Positions 15,615 through 24,157 of a stretch of 34,714 nucleotides of DNA are shown here, piece by piece. This stretch comes from Ilumatobacter nonamiensis YM16-303 (GTDB lineage: Bacteria > Actinomycetota > Acidimicrobiia > Acidimicrobiales > Ilumatobacteraceae). Below the pieces are notes generated by a model, which was not told where the DNA came from, made no database searches, and was given only the letters and a program-made list of their open reading frames with translations. The first letter of the stretch is position 1. Every line of letters starts with the position of its first letter. Position numbers and translations under genes: made by a program. The stretch is from NCBI RefSeq assembly GCF_000350145.1, contig NZ_BAOL01000163.1, positions 1 to 34,714 of the forward strand, in the 5' to 3' direction.

Positions 15615-16399
15615 CCACCCTGTTCACGGCCGACGACAAGGCGGTGCTGCTCGACTCGAAGAAGCGGCGATACCTGATCGATCTCGCCGACGACGGCGAG
15701 TTCCACAGCCACGCCGGGTTCGTCCGCCACAGCGACATCATCGGTCAGGCCGAGGGATGTCGGGTGCGGTCGACGAAGAACGGCGAGTACGTCGTGCTCC
15801 GCCCGACGCTCGAGGACTTCGTGATCGAGATGCCGCGCGGCGCGCAGGTGATCTATCCGAAGGACCTCGCACCGATCTGCATGCTCGCCGACATCGGCCC
15901 GGGGATGCGGGTGTTCGAGAGCGGGATCGGTTCGGGCGCTCTGTCGACCACGATGTTGCGCTACGGGGCCGAGATCGTCGGCTACGAGATCCGCGAGGAT
16001 TTTGCGAACCGGGCGAAGACGAACGTTCGTGGGTTCCTCGGGGCCGAGGCGCTCGACCGGTACGAGGTCCACATCGCCAGCAGCTACGACGGGATCGATC
16101 TCGCCCATGGCACGTTCGACCGGGTCGTGCTCGATCTTCCCGAGCCGTGGCAGGTCGTGCCGCATGCCGAGCACGTGCTCCGGGCGGGAGGCATCCTGCT
16201 CGCCTACACGCCGTCGATCACCCAGGCCGCCCAGGTGCGCGAGGCGCTCAAGGGCAAGTGGATCGACGGTCGCACGATCGAGGTGTTGCATCGTGGCTGG
16301 CACATCGACGGCCAAGCGGTCCGTCCCGACCATCGGATGGTCGCCCACACGGGCTTCCTCAGTGTCGCCCGGTTCCTCGGCAAACCTTCCGCCGACTGA
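15611..16399 (+). CDS. trmI: tRNA (adenine-58-N1)-methyltransferase TrmI
   Basis: It methylates A58 in the T-loop of tRNA using S-adenosylmethionine. The 262-residue protein has the small N-terminal beta domain (DDKAVLLDSKKRRYLIDLADDGEFHSHAGFVRH) and a Rossmann methyltransferase domain. The latter contains GMRVFESGIGSGALSTTML (SAM motif I), VGYEIREDF and the catalytic-region DRVVLDLPEPW. IYPKDLAPICMLADIGPG is the typical pre-motif stretch (YPKD). ATG at 15611 overlaps the ttuA stop, making a tight ttuB-ttuA-trmI operon. Its stop directly abuts the stop of the convergent TetR gene. In Mycobacterium tuberculosis the homolog also sits near the proteasome genes. Confidence 0.96.
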   Translation: MTTLFTADDKAVLLDSKKRRYLIDLADDGEFHSHAGFVRHSDIIGQAEGCRVRSTKNGEYVVLRPTLEDFVIEMPRGAQVIYPKDLAPICMLADIGPGMRVFESGIGSGALSTTMLRYGAEIVGYEIREDFANRAKTNVRGFLGAEALDRYEVHIASSYDGIDLAHGTFDRVVLDLPEPWQVVPHAEHVLRAGGILLAYTPSITQAAQVREALKGKWIDGRTIEVLHRGWHIDGQAVRPDHRMVAHTGFLSVARFLGKPSAD

Positions 16400-17068
16400 T
16401 CAGGGGCGATCGAGACGAAGCGCCGTCGCGAGCCCGTCGAGCATCGTGTCCGTGCTCGGCCACGGAACGTTCGGGTGGCAGCCGACGAGGTCGACGATGC
16501 CGTGGATCCAGGCGTGCACCTGGAAGGCGACGAAGTCGGCGTCCCGATCGTCACCGTTGCGTTCGAGGATCGCCGTCACGAGGTCGACCAGAACCTGGAA
16601 TGCCGAGAAACCGGCGTCGAGCGAGTCGTCGGGCGATTCCATCGAGGCGGGGAAGTCGACATCGCTCACGTCGAGGTGGATGCGGTTCGAGAAGAGGACT
16701 CGGTACTGGCCCTGTTTCTCCATGGCGAAACGAACATACGCATCGCCCGCCGCCCGGAACGCGTCGTACGGGTCGTCGGTGCTGTCACGGGCCTCGACCA
16801 TGACGTCGTAGAAGTTCCTCCAGCACCGGGCCACCGATTCGCGCAGCAGGTCGAGGTGATCGTCGAAGTGGCGGTACACCGCGGTCGGGGACACGCCGGC
16901 CTGTCGGGCCACCGCGCGCAGGGAGATTCCCTCGATCGTTCCGTGTTCGGCCATGAGTTCGGCGGCGGCGTCGAGCAGGTCCACGCGCAACCGGTCGCCC
17001 TCGCCGCGGGCGTTGCGACGTCGCGTCGCATCGGTCGGCGTGCTGCTCCGTGTGGCCATGGTCACCAT
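16400..17068 (-). CDS. TetR/AcrR repressor of the adjacent MMPL transporter
   Basis: The 222-residue regulator has a TetR helix-turn-helix (LRVDLLDAAAELMAEHG, then ISLRAVARQAGVSPTAVYRHFDDHLDLL) and a helical ligand domain. Start is ATG 17068 or ATG 17059; the open frame extends to 17119, but that would run through the palindromic operator. It is divergent from the MMPL transporter, and the 36-bp double palindrome between them overlaps both promoters. Repression of itself and of the transporter, relieved by a transported lipid or drug, is the straightforward inference. Its 3' end abuts the trmI stop. Confidence 0.92.
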   Translation of the reverse strand: MVTMATRSSTPTDATRRRNARGEGDRLRVDLLDAAAELMAEHGTIEGISLRAVARQAGVSPTAVYRHFDDHLDLLRESVARCWRNFYDVMVEARDSTDDPYDAFRAAGDAYVRFAMEKQGQYRVLFSNRIHLDVSDVDFPASMESPDDSLDAGFSAFQVLVDLVTAILERNGDDRDADFVAFQVHAWIHGIVDLVGCHPNVPWPSTDTMLDGLATALRLDRP

Positions 17069-17076
17069 CCTAGCGC

Positions 17077-17107
17077 TTGACATCCGTAGGTGTACACCTG
17101 TTAGGTA
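17077..17107 (+). promoter_or_regulatory. Probable promoter of the MMPL gene
   Basis: A consensus -35 TTGACA is at 17077-17082. A -10-like TAGGTA lies at 17102-17107 (19-bp spacing), with GTTAGG at 17-bp spacing as the alternative. The -10 lies inside the palindromic operator, so a bound repressor would block it. Confidence 0.5.
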
Positions 17108-17122
17108 ACAGATGTACACCTA
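17087..17122. promoter_or_regulatory. 36-bp palindromic double operator for TetR
   Basis: The left half TAGGTGTACACCTGTTAG and the right half pair at 16 of 18 positions as an inverted repeat. Within it are two boxes, AGGTGTACACCT (17088-17099, itself a perfect palindrome) and AGATGTACACCT (17110-17121). They are centred 22 bp apart, that is two helical turns. It lies between the divergent TetR and MMPL starts. This spacing suits two TetR dimers on one DNA face. Confidence 0.85.
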
Positions 17123-17171
17123 AACCGGTGTGGGCATCGGGCCACACACCACGAGTCGAACGGAACACGTC

Positions 17172-19427
17172 ATGTTCACTGCACTCGGTCACCTCGTCGT
17201 CCGGCGCCGCCGAGCGGTCATCGCGATCTCGCTGGTCGGCCTGCTCGTTGCGATCACGGTCGGCGTCGGCGTATTCGGGCGCCTGTCCACCGGGGGATTC
17301 GCCGACCCGGCATCGGAGTCCAGTCGAGCGACCGATCTCCTCGCCGCGGAGTTCGGGACCGGGGGAGCGGACCTCGTCGCGATCGTGACAGCCACCTCCG
17401 GGACGGTCGACGATCCCGACATCGCGCTCGCGGGTGGCCAGTTGACCGCCGACCTCGCGGCCGAGACGGGAACCGACGAGGTCACGTCGTACTGGTCGCT
17501 CGGTTCGCCCGAGGCGCTGCGCTCCGACGACGCCACTCGGGCGCTGGTCCTGCTGCGATTCCCGGGGGCGGACGACGACGCCGAGCGAACCGAACACGTC
17601 GAAGCCGTCCTGGCGACCTACGACGGGCTGGAGCGGGACGATGTGCGGGTCGATCTGGCCGGAGGTGAAGCCGTGTTCACGGCGATCGGCGAGACGATCG
17701 AGGGCGATCTGGCCCGGGCGGAGGCGATCGCGGTTCCCCTCACCCTCCTGCTGCTGCTCGTCGTGTTCGGGAGCGCGGTCGCCGCCGGGCTTCCCGTGCT
17801 CGTCGGCATGATCTCGGTGTTCGGAGCGTTCTTCGTCCTGTACCTGATCACGCTGTTCACCGAGGTGTCGATCTTCTCGATCAACCTCGTGACGGCGCTC
17901 GGGCTCGGCTTGGCGATCGACTACTCGTTGTTCATCGTCAGCCGATTCCGTGAAGAACGCGAGCGTGGACGCACCGTCGAGGATGCGGTGGTCCGCACCG
18001 TCGAGACCGCCGGACGAACCGTTGCGTTCAGCGCCACGACCGTGGCGATCTCCCTGAGCGCGCTGCTGATCTTCCCGCTCTACTTCCTTCGTTCGTTCGC
18101 CTACGGCGGGATCGGCGTGATCCTCGTCGCGATGCTGATCTCGGTCGTGGTCCTTCCGGCGTTGCTCGCGGTGCTGGGGCCGAAGGTCGATGCCGGGCGG
18201 ATCATCCGGCGGCGGGTGCCACGGGTCGGCGACGGCGTCTGGCATCGCCTCGCAGTGACCGTGATGCGCCGGCCGATCCCGGTCGCGGTGGCCGGGGTGA
18301 CGCTGCTGGTCGCTCTCGGCTTGCCATTCCTCGGCGTGCGGTGGGGGACGCCCGACGACCGGGTGCTCCCGGAGTCGGCGCCGGTTCGTGAGGCATCGGA
18401 GATGCTGCGGACCGAATTCACCTCCGCCGAGGGCGATGCCTACCCGATCGTCGCGATCGGAGCGGTGGACGATGCGGCGATCGCCGCCTACGCCGCCGAG
18501 GTGTCGACCGTCGACGGCGTCGGTCGGGTCGACAGTGCCGTCGGCCGGTTCGCCGACGGCGCGATGGTTGCCCCTGTCGACCCGTCGCTCGCCCGGTTCG
18601 CACCCGAATCCTCGGCGGACGGCGACGTGACGTGGTTCAACGTGGTCCCGTCGGTCGAACCGATCTCCACCGAGGCGGAGGCGATGATCGCGGAGGTGCG
18701 AGATGTCGACTCGCCGTTCGAGCTGGTCGCGGTCGGCGGGGCGTCGGCGAGCTTCGTCGACTCGAACGAGGCGATCTTCTCCCGGGTTCCGCTCGCCGCC
18801 GGCCTGATCGTCGTGTCGACGTTCGTGCTGCTGTTCCTGATGTTCGGCTCGCTGCTGGTGCCGCTCAAGGCGATCGTGCTGAACACCCTCAGCCTGACCG
18901 CCGTGTTCGGGTTCACCGTCTGGGTGTTCCAGGACGGGAATGGCGCGGACCTGCTGGGCTTCACCCCGACGGGGCTCACCGACACCGCGATGCCGATTCT
19001 GATGTTCTGTGTCGCCTTCGGGCTGAGCATGGACTACGAGGTGTTCCTGCTCTCCCGGATGAAGGAGGAGTACGACCGGACCGGTGACAACGATCTCGCC
19101 GTCGCAACGGGACTGGAACGAACCGGTCGCTTGGTCACCGCCGCGGCGTTGCTGCTGTCGATCACGTTCTTCGCCTTCGCGACGTCAGGCGTCACGTTCA
19201 TCAAGCTGTTCGGCCTGGGACTGGCGATCGCCGTGCTGGTCGACGCGTTCATCGTCCGCTCCACGCTGGTGCCGGCACTGATGAAACTCGCGGGAGACTG
19301 GAATTGGTGGGCACCCGGACCCCTCCGCCGCCTCCACGATCGGATCGGCCTCAGCGAGGGTGACCCGCCCGACGAACCCGGACTCGTGGTCGGGTCGCCG
19401 AGCGAGGATGTGTCAGCGGGAATCTGA
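17172..19427 (+). CDS. MMPL/RND-family membrane transporter
   Basis: The roughly 751-residue transporter has the two-halves plan of MMPL proteins. The first membrane segment ([21 protein letters not shown]) is followed by an extracytoplasmic domain. Five segments then include [20 protein letters not shown]; the second half repeats the plan, ending with [23 protein letters not shown]. The Asp-Tyr pairs in those segments are the proton-relay positions of the family. Such pumps export lipids, siderophores or drugs. ATG at 17172 is preferred over GTG at 17130, since the Met starts directly before the Arg-rich first helix. Expression should be controlled by the divergent TetR through the 36-bp operator. 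Confidence 0.93.
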   Translation: MFTALGHLVVRRRRAVIAISLVGLLVAITVGVGVFGRLSTGGFADPASESSRATDLLAAEFGTGGADLVAIVTATSGTVDDPDIALAGGQLTADLAAETGTDEVTSYWSLGSPEALRSDDATRALVLLRFPGADDDAERTEHVEAVLATYDGLERDDVRVDLAGGEAVFTAIGETIEGDLARAEAIAVPLTLLLLLVVFGSAVAAGLPVLVGMISVFGAFFVLYLITLFTEVSIFSINLVTALGLGLAIDYSLFIVSRFREERERGRTVEDAVVRTVETAGRTVAFSATTVAISLSALLIFPLYFLRSFAYGGIGVILVAMLISVVVLPALLAVLGPKVDAGRIIRRRVPRVGDGVWHRLAVTVMRRPIPVAVAGVTLLVALGLPFLGVRWGTPDDRVLPESAPVREASEMLRTEFTSAEGDAYPIVAIGAVDDAAIAAYAAEVSTVDGVGRVDSAVGRFADGAMVAPVDPSLARFAPESSADGDVTWFNVVPSVEPISTEAEAMIAEVRDVDSPFELVAVGGASASFVDSNEAIFSRVPLAAGLIVVSTFVLLFLMFGSLLVPLKAIVLNTLSLTAVFGFTVWVFQDGNGADLLGFTPTGLTDTAMPILMFCVAFGLSMDYEVFLLSRMKEEYDRTGDNDLAVATGLERTGRLVTAAALLLSITFFAFATSGVTFIKLFGLGLAIAVLVDAFIVRSTLVPALMKLAGDWNWWAPGPLRRLHDRIGLSEGDPPDEPGLVVGSPSEDVSAGI

Positions 19428-19441
19428 CCCCGGTCGATACC

Positions 19442-19687
19442 TCAGGGCTCGATGTAGATGCACTCGCCGGGGCATTCCTCGGCCGACTCGACGACGGCGT
19501 CGAGCTGGTTGTCGGGGAATTCGGCGAGACCGTCGGCACCCTGCGGGTTGCCCTTGGCTTCGGCGAAAACCTTGTCACCCTCGACGACGTAGGCAAGTCC
19601 GTCGTCGAGCAGCGTGAAGACGTCGGGGGCGATCTCTTCACAGAGACCGTCGCCGGTGCACAGATCCTGATCGATCCAGACCTTCAT
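19442..19687 (-). CDS. Small [3Fe-4S]-type ferredoxin
   Basis: The 81-residue electron carrier has Cys10-x5-Cys16 (DLCTGDGLC) with Asp13 where a fourth cysteine would be, and CPGEC near the C-terminus (Cys72, Cys76) in [11 protein letters not shown]. This pattern is that of the single-cluster ferredoxins that serve actinobacterial cytochromes P450 and related oxidases; the cluster is [3Fe-4S], or [4Fe-4S] with Asp as a ligand. ATG at 19687 has a good ribosome site (AAGGAG on the minus strand, about 10 bp upstream). The frame continues upstream to 20167, but that part is antisense to ARC. No P450 is in the window, so the partner is unknown. Confidence 0.92.
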   Translation of the reverse strand: MKVWIDQDLCTGDGLCEEIAPDVFTLLDDGLAYVVEGDKVFAEAKGNPQGADGLAEFPDNQLDAVVESAEECPGECIYIEP

Positions 19688-19822
19688 GTCAGTGGGGCTC
19701 CTTGTGGGGAATTCCTGCGAATTCTCGGGTTGGGATGTGGGTGGAGGTTTCCTCCCTGTGAAGAGTTTACACGGCCAAGCACGTGCAAACATGATCACCT
19801 GTCGCCGGTGTACCTTGAGGCG
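19688..19822. promoter_or_regulatory. Divergent promoter region of ferredoxin and arc
   Basis: This 135-bp interval contains a plus-strand promoter candidate, TTTACA at 19766-19771 and CATGAT at 19790-19795 with an 18-bp spacer, 27 bp before ATG 19823. It also holds a duplicated GAATTC (19709-19714 and 19719-19724) and an inverted repeat around GGAGGTTTCCTCC (19743-19755). Which of these are functional cannot be judged by eye. Confidence 0.45.
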
Positions 19823-21520
19823 ATGGCGACCGATGCAGAACTCACGCAACAGGTCGAGGCGCTGACCGAGGAGATCGACCATCTGCGCGCGCGTCTCGCC
19901 GACGCACCGCGTCGGGTCCGGTCCCTCGAGGAGCGGCTGCTGGAGACCAAGGGCCAACTCGCGAAGGCGGTGGCGCAGAACGAGAAGCTGTCGTACACGC
20001 TGCGCGAGTCCCGTGAGCACATCTCGACGCTGCGCGACGAGGTCGACAAGCTCAGTCAGCCACCGTCCGCCTATGGCGTGGTGGTCGGCAAGAACGACGA
20101 CCACACCGTCGACGTCTTGACCTCGGGTCGGAAGATGCGCGTCACGCTGCATCCCGACATCGATCACGAGTTGCTCGATCGCGGTGCCGAGGTCGTCCTG
20201 AACGAGAGCCTCAACGTCGTGCTGGCGCGCAACCCCGACGTCACCGGCGAGGTCGTCACCGTGCGGCAGGTGATGGAGGACGGTGTGCGTGCCCTGGTGG
20301 TCGGGCGCGCCGACGAGGAACGGGTCTGCGAGCTCGCCGACTCACTGCGCGGCACGATCATCCGCACCGGCGACCACCTCCGTCTCGACGTGCGCTCGAA
20401 CCTGCTGCTCGAGAAACTCGCCCGTCCCGAGGTCGAGGACCTGCTGCTCGAGGAGGTGCCCGACATCTCCTACACCGACATCGGCGGACTCGACGACCAG
20501 ATCGAGATGATCGCCGACGCGGTGGAGTTGCCGTTCCTGCACCAGGACCTGTTCGCCGAGCACCGTCTCCCGGCGCCGAAGGGAATCCTGCTCTACGGCC
20601 CACCCGGCTGCGGCAAGACACTGATCGCGAAGGCCGTCGCGAACAGTTTGGCCAACAAGGTCGCCGAGAAGGTCGGTGAAGGCAAGGGTCGGAGCTACTT
20701 CATCAACATCAAGGGTCCCGAACTGTTGAACAAGTACGTCGGCGAGACCGAACGGCAGATCCGTCTCGTCTTCCAGCGAGCCCGGGAGAAGAGTGACGAA
20801 GGCTGGCCGGTCATCGTGTTCTTCGACGAGATGGACTCGATGTTCCGCACCCGCGGCTCGGGCATCAGCTCCGACATGGAGTCGACGATCGTTCCGCAGT
20901 TGCTCGCCGAGATCGACGGCGTCGAAGGCCTCACGAACGTGATCGTGATCGGCGCGACGAACCGCGAAGACCTGATCGACCCCGCGATCCTGCGTCCTGG
21001 TCGACTCGATGTGAAGATCAAGATCGAACGCCCGAACGAGGCCGCTGCCTCGTCGATCTTCGCGAACTACCTGAGCGACGAGATCCCGATCGGAGAGGGC
21101 TACGACGTCGCCGACATGATCGACCAGACCGTCGCGGAGATGTACCGCGACGACGAGGCGAACCGGTTCCTCGAGGTCACGTATCAGAACGGTGACAAGG
21201 AGGTCCTCTACTACAAGGACTTCGCATCGGGAGCGATGATCGAGAACATCGTGCGACGGGCGAAGAAGTTGGCGATCAAGCGGGTGATCGGCGGGGGAGC
21301 GCGCGGCGTGATCACGCAGGACCTGCTCGACTCGATCAAGCAGGAATACAAGGAACACGAGGACCTGCCGAACACCACGAACCCCGACGACTGGGCGAAG
21401 ATCTCCGGAAAGAAGGGCGAGCGGATCGTCTTCATCCGCACCCTCGTGTCCGAGCACGCCGACGAGGACGTCGCCGGCGGCAAGGCGATCGAGCGGGTCG
21501 CGACCGGTCAGTACCTGTAG
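19823..21520 (+). CDS. arc: Proteasome-associated AAA+ ATPase ARC/Mpa
   Basis: The hexameric ATPase recognises Pup-tagged proteins, unfolds them and feeds them into the 20S core. The 565-residue protein has an N-terminal coiled coil (about residues 5-75), which is the Pup-binding part. Two OB-fold repeats follow (about 80-225), then one AAA+ domain with Walker A GPPGCGKT (259-266), Walker [12 protein letters not shown] (about 330-340) and the arginine-finger region [13 protein letters not shown]. The C-terminus ends QYL, the penultimate Tyr of the motif that docks into the alpha ring. ATG at 19823 starts directly before the coiled coil. It is separated from dop by two unrelated genes, and its 3' end overlaps the convergent MFS gene by 13 bp. 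Confidence 0.97.
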   Translation: MATDAELTQQVEALTEEIDHLRARLADAPRRVRSLEERLLETKGQLAKAVAQNEKLSYTLRESREHISTLRDEVDKLSQPPSAYGVVVGKNDDHTVDVLTSGRKMRVTLHPDIDHELLDRGAEVVLNESLNVVLARNPDVTGEVVTVRQVMEDGVRALVVGRADEERVCELADSLRGTIIRTGDHLRLDVRSNLLLEKLARPEVEDLLLEEVPDISYTDIGGLDDQIEMIADAVELPFLHQDLFAEHRLPAPKGILLYGPPGCGKTLIAKAVANSLANKVAEKVGEGKGRSYFINIKGPELLNKYVGETERQIRLVFQRAREKSDEGWPVIVFFDEMDSMFRTRGSGISSDMESTIVPQLLAEIDGVEGLTNVIVIGATNREDLIDPAILRPGRLDVKIKIERPNEAAASSIFANYLSDEIPIGEGYDVADMIDQTVAEMYRDDEANRFLEVTYQNGDKEVLYYKDFASGAMIENIVRRAKKLAIKRVIGGGARGVITQDLLDSIKQEYKEHEDLPNTTNPDDWAKISGKKGERIVFIRTLVSEHADEDVAGGKAIERVATGQYL

Positions 21521-22695
21521 GCAGGCGTCGGCTCGGGCTGCTCGAGGCGGCGCATCGCCCACGTTCCGAGCAGCGGGCCCGGAGCGAGCATCGCGAACGC
21601 CCACCCCCAGCCGAACGCACTCTGCACGACGGGAACCAGGAAGATCGTGAACACGGTCAGGATGAATCCGGCGGCCAGCTGCAGCGTCAGCGCCGTGCCG
21701 ACGAACCGTTGGTCGCAGGTCTCCGAGACGATCGCCGAGAACTGTGCGCTGTCGGCGATCACCCAGAAGCCCCACACGATGCCCGCGGTCAACGGAACGA
21801 TGGGGGGCACGTCGACCAGGAATCCGGTCACCAGCGCCGCCGCCGCGGACCACTTCATCGCGAGAGCCGCCGCTCGGGGACGCGAGCGGCGATCGCTCAT
21901 CAGGCCGGCGTACACCGATCCCGCCGCACCCACGCCGATGGCGAGAAATGCGGCGAAGCTCGCGACGCGAGTCGACGAGAAGACATCGCCGTAGAACGCC
22001 GCGATCCACGCCCACATCGCATACAGCTCCCATTGGTGACCGAAGTAGCCGGCGCTGGCGAGTCGGAACTCGCGGTTGCGGACGATCGCCGCCAGCTGTC
22101 CGGGATCGAACGCTGCAGACGGGCGAGCGTGTGGACCCGGTCGGCAGGCCCGATCGGCGATCGTTCCCCCGACGAGGGTGACCACCGATGCGGCGATCAG
22201 CGTCGCCTGCCAGGACAGCCCGCCCAGCGCATTGATGAGGTGGGGGAGCGCCGAGCCGACGGTGAGCGCTCCGATCATCACCCCCATCGCGAGACCCCGG
22301 GATCGAACGAACCACGCCGCGATCGCCTTCAGGGCCGGCGGGTACACGAGAGCGAGGAAACCTCCCGTGACGAAGCGCAGTGCGACGGCGCCCGGATACG
22401 CGTCGGCGACGACCACGAGCGCGTTCGCTGCCGCCGCGCCGATCGACCCGATCAGGATCAGGCGGAGCGGGGTGACCCGGTCCGCGAGGTTGGTCGACGA
22501 GGACACGACCGCCCCGACGACGAACCCGAGTTGAACCGCGATCGTCAGCCAGCTGGCCTGGCTGTCGGACAGGTCCCAGGCGACGCGCAGTTGTCCGAGT
22601 ACGGCGGCCGTCGAGAACCATGTCGACATCGCGAAGACCAGCGCCAACGCCAAGGTCGTGAGTTCGCGGTGCTCGGGCGCGAGCCGTTGACGCAT
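21508..22695 (-). CDS. MFS transporter
   Basis: The 395-residue protein has twelve predicted membrane helices in two six-helix halves. The first half has TMs from [20 protein letters not shown] and a signature loop [16 protein letters not shown] (the G-x3-D-R/K region between TM2 and TM3). The central loop is [11 protein letters not shown]. It probably moves a small solute or drug; substrate unknown. It is convergent to arc with a 13-bp overlap of coding ends. It is divergent from the enoyl-reductase-like gene, with only 50 bp and a small palindrome between, so the two may share regulation. Confidence 0.9.
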   Translation of the reverse strand: MRQRLAPEHRELTTLALALVFAMSTWFSTAAVLGQLRVAWDLSDSQASWLTIAVQLGFVVGAVVSSSTNLADRVTPLRLILIGSIGAAAANALVVVADAYPGAVALRFVTGGFLALVYPPALKAIAAWFVRSRGLAMGVMIGALTVGSALPHLINALGGLSWQATLIAASVVTLVGGTIADRACRPGPHARPSAAFDPGQLAAIVRNREFRLASAGYFGHQWELYAMWAWIAAFYGDVFSSTRVASFAAFLAIGVGAAGSVYAGLMSDRRSRPRAAALAMKWSAAAALVTGFLVDVPPIVPLTAGIVWGFWVIADSAQFSAIVSETCDQRFVGTALTLQLAAGFILTVFTIFLVPVVQSAFGWGWAFAMLAPGPLLGTWAMRRLEQPEPTPAYRY

Positions 22696-22718
22696 GGGCA
22701 GGTCAGCCCACCCATGTC

Positions 22719-22733
22719 CCCGGATATTCCGGG
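22719..22733. promoter_or_regulatory. Small palindrome in the MFS/enoyl-reductase divergent interval
   Basis: CCCGGA-TAT-TCCGGG is a perfect 15-bp palindrome in the middle of the 50-bp interval between two divergent starts (22695 and 22746). It is a candidate operator for both genes. No regulator gene is adjacent. Confidence 0.5.
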
Positions 22734-22745
22734 TACGGTCTTTTC

Positions 22746-23957
22746 ATGCCACGCAGCGCCCGCACCCACGACGTCGTCCTGTTCGGAGCCACCAGTTTCG
22801 TCGGTCAGATCCTCACGCAATACATGGTCCGCCGCCATGGAAGCGACGGCGATGTCTCGTGGGCGATTGCCGGTCGGAACGGTGAGAAGCTGGCTGAGGT
22901 CGCCGCGAACACCGGCGCCGCGGTCGATCGCATCGTGGTCGATGCCGACGACGCCGCCGGTCTCGCCGAGATGTGTGCGCACACCAACTGCGTCATCTCG
23001 ACCGTCGGACCGTATGCGCTCTACGGCTCGAAGCTGGTCGCCGCGGTGGCGGAAGCCGGGATCGACTACGTCGACCTCACGGGCGAACCGCACTGGATGC
23101 AGCGCATGATCGATCGGTATCAGGACCGAGCGGTCGAAACCGGTGCTCGCATCGTCCATTCATGCGGATTCGACTCCGTCCCGTCCGACATGGGCGTGTG
23201 GTTCGTGCAGCGGGAAGCCCAGGAGCGCTTCGGCGAACCGTGTTCGTCGATCAGCATGGCGGTCAAGGCGGCGAAGGGTGGCGCGAGCGGCGGCACGATC
23301 GCCTCGATGATGAACATGATGGAGGAGGCGTCCGCCGATCCCAGCCTGCGCGAGATCCTCGCGAACCCGTATGCGTTGGCGGAGACCGGTGACCGTTCGG
23401 GTGTCGATCAGCCGAACGTCACGCTGCCCGTGTACGACGACGGACACGAGTCGTGGTTGGCACCCTTCGTGATGGCCGCCACGAACACTCGCGTCGTCTT
23501 CCGCACCCACTCGCTGCTCGGACATCCGTGGGGCGATGACTTCACCTACGGCGAAGCGATGATGACCGGCGACGGCTGGTCCGGGCGGGCGAAGGCGATG
23601 GCGACGAGTGCCGCCTTGGCCTCGGCGATGGGTGCGGTCGCGTTCGGCCCGATCCGTTCGGTCATGGGCAAGGTGTTGCCCGAACCGGGCGAGGGACCGT
23701 CGCCCGAGAAGCAGGAGGCCGGCTTCTTCGACATCCGCTTCCACGGGACGACCGCGTCGGGAGACGAGCTCACCGCCACGGTCACCGGTGACCGCGATCC
23801 CGGGTACGCCTCCACGGCCAAGATGCTGGCCGAGGCCGCCACCACCCTCGCCGACAGCGACGCCGCAGGAGGCTTCTGGACCCCGGCCACGGCGCTCGGC
23901 GACGCCTACATCGATGCCCTCGTCGAACACTCCGGCCTCACCTTCGACATCACCTGA
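22746..23957 (+). CDS. Trans-acting enoyl-reductase/saccharopine-dehydrogenase-like oxidoreductase
   Basis: The 403-residue protein begins with an NAD(P)-binding Rossmann fold (HDVVLFGATSFVGQILTQYM, then WAIAGRNGEKL). It continues with VISTVGPYALYGSKLVAAVAEAGIDYVDLTGEP and HSCGFDSVPSDMG, which are hallmarks of the saccharopine-dehydrogenase-like group. That group includes the mycobacterial trans-acting enoyl reductase of phthiocerol/phenolglycolipid synthesis and its paralogs. Lysine biosynthesis is not expected. A lipid-related reductase role is likely but the substrate is unknown. ATG at 22746 is 50 bp from the divergent MFS start. About 200 bp without a gene follow, before dop. Confidence 0.88.
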   Translation: MPRSARTHDVVLFGATSFVGQILTQYMVRRHGSDGDVSWAIAGRNGEKLAEVAANTGAAVDRIVVDADDAAGLAEMCAHTNCVISTVGPYALYGSKLVAAVAEAGIDYVDLTGEPHWMQRMIDRYQDRAVETGARIVHSCGFDSVPSDMGVWFVQREAQERFGEPCSSISMAVKAAKGGASGGTIASMMNMMEEASADPSLREILANPYALAETGDRSGVDQPNVTLPVYDDGHESWLAPFVMAATNTRVVFRTHSLLGHPWGDDFTYGEAMMTGDGWSGRAKAMATSAALASAMGAVAFGPIRSVMGKVLPEPGEGPSPEKQEAGFFDIRFHGTTASGDELTATVTGDRDPGYASTAKMLAEAATTLADSDAAGGFWTPATALGDAYIDALVEHSGLTFDIT

Positions 23958-24157
23958 GCGTCGTCACCGCACCTCGCGCCCGACCGTTCCACCCGAATCC
24001 TCCGTTCTCGTCGCGGATCAACCCGCCGACCGGGGCGAATCGCGACGAGATGCCTGGGGTGGCGTGGGATGCGGCGGGGAATCGCGCGCGAAGGCGGGGC
24101 GGGGTGATCCGTGCGATGCGCCTCGGGTGGGACGAGTCGGGGGAGTAGCGTTCGGGT
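23958..24157. other. 200-bp intergenic region before dop
   Basis: The largest gene-free stretch of the window. It contains a 9-bp inverted repeat (CTCGTCGCG 24007-24015 with CGCGACGAG 24041-24049) with a 25-nt loop and no T-run, and a purine-rich GGGGGAG before the dop start. Presumably it holds the dop-pup-prcBA promoter. I could not pick reliable -35/-10 boxes. Confidence 0.4.

Noticed and set aside
20342-22621. Very long minus-strand open frame opposite arc
   Set aside because: It is antisense to a clear AAA+ ATPase, is Arg/Asp-rich without any domain, and is a shadow caused by high G+C content.
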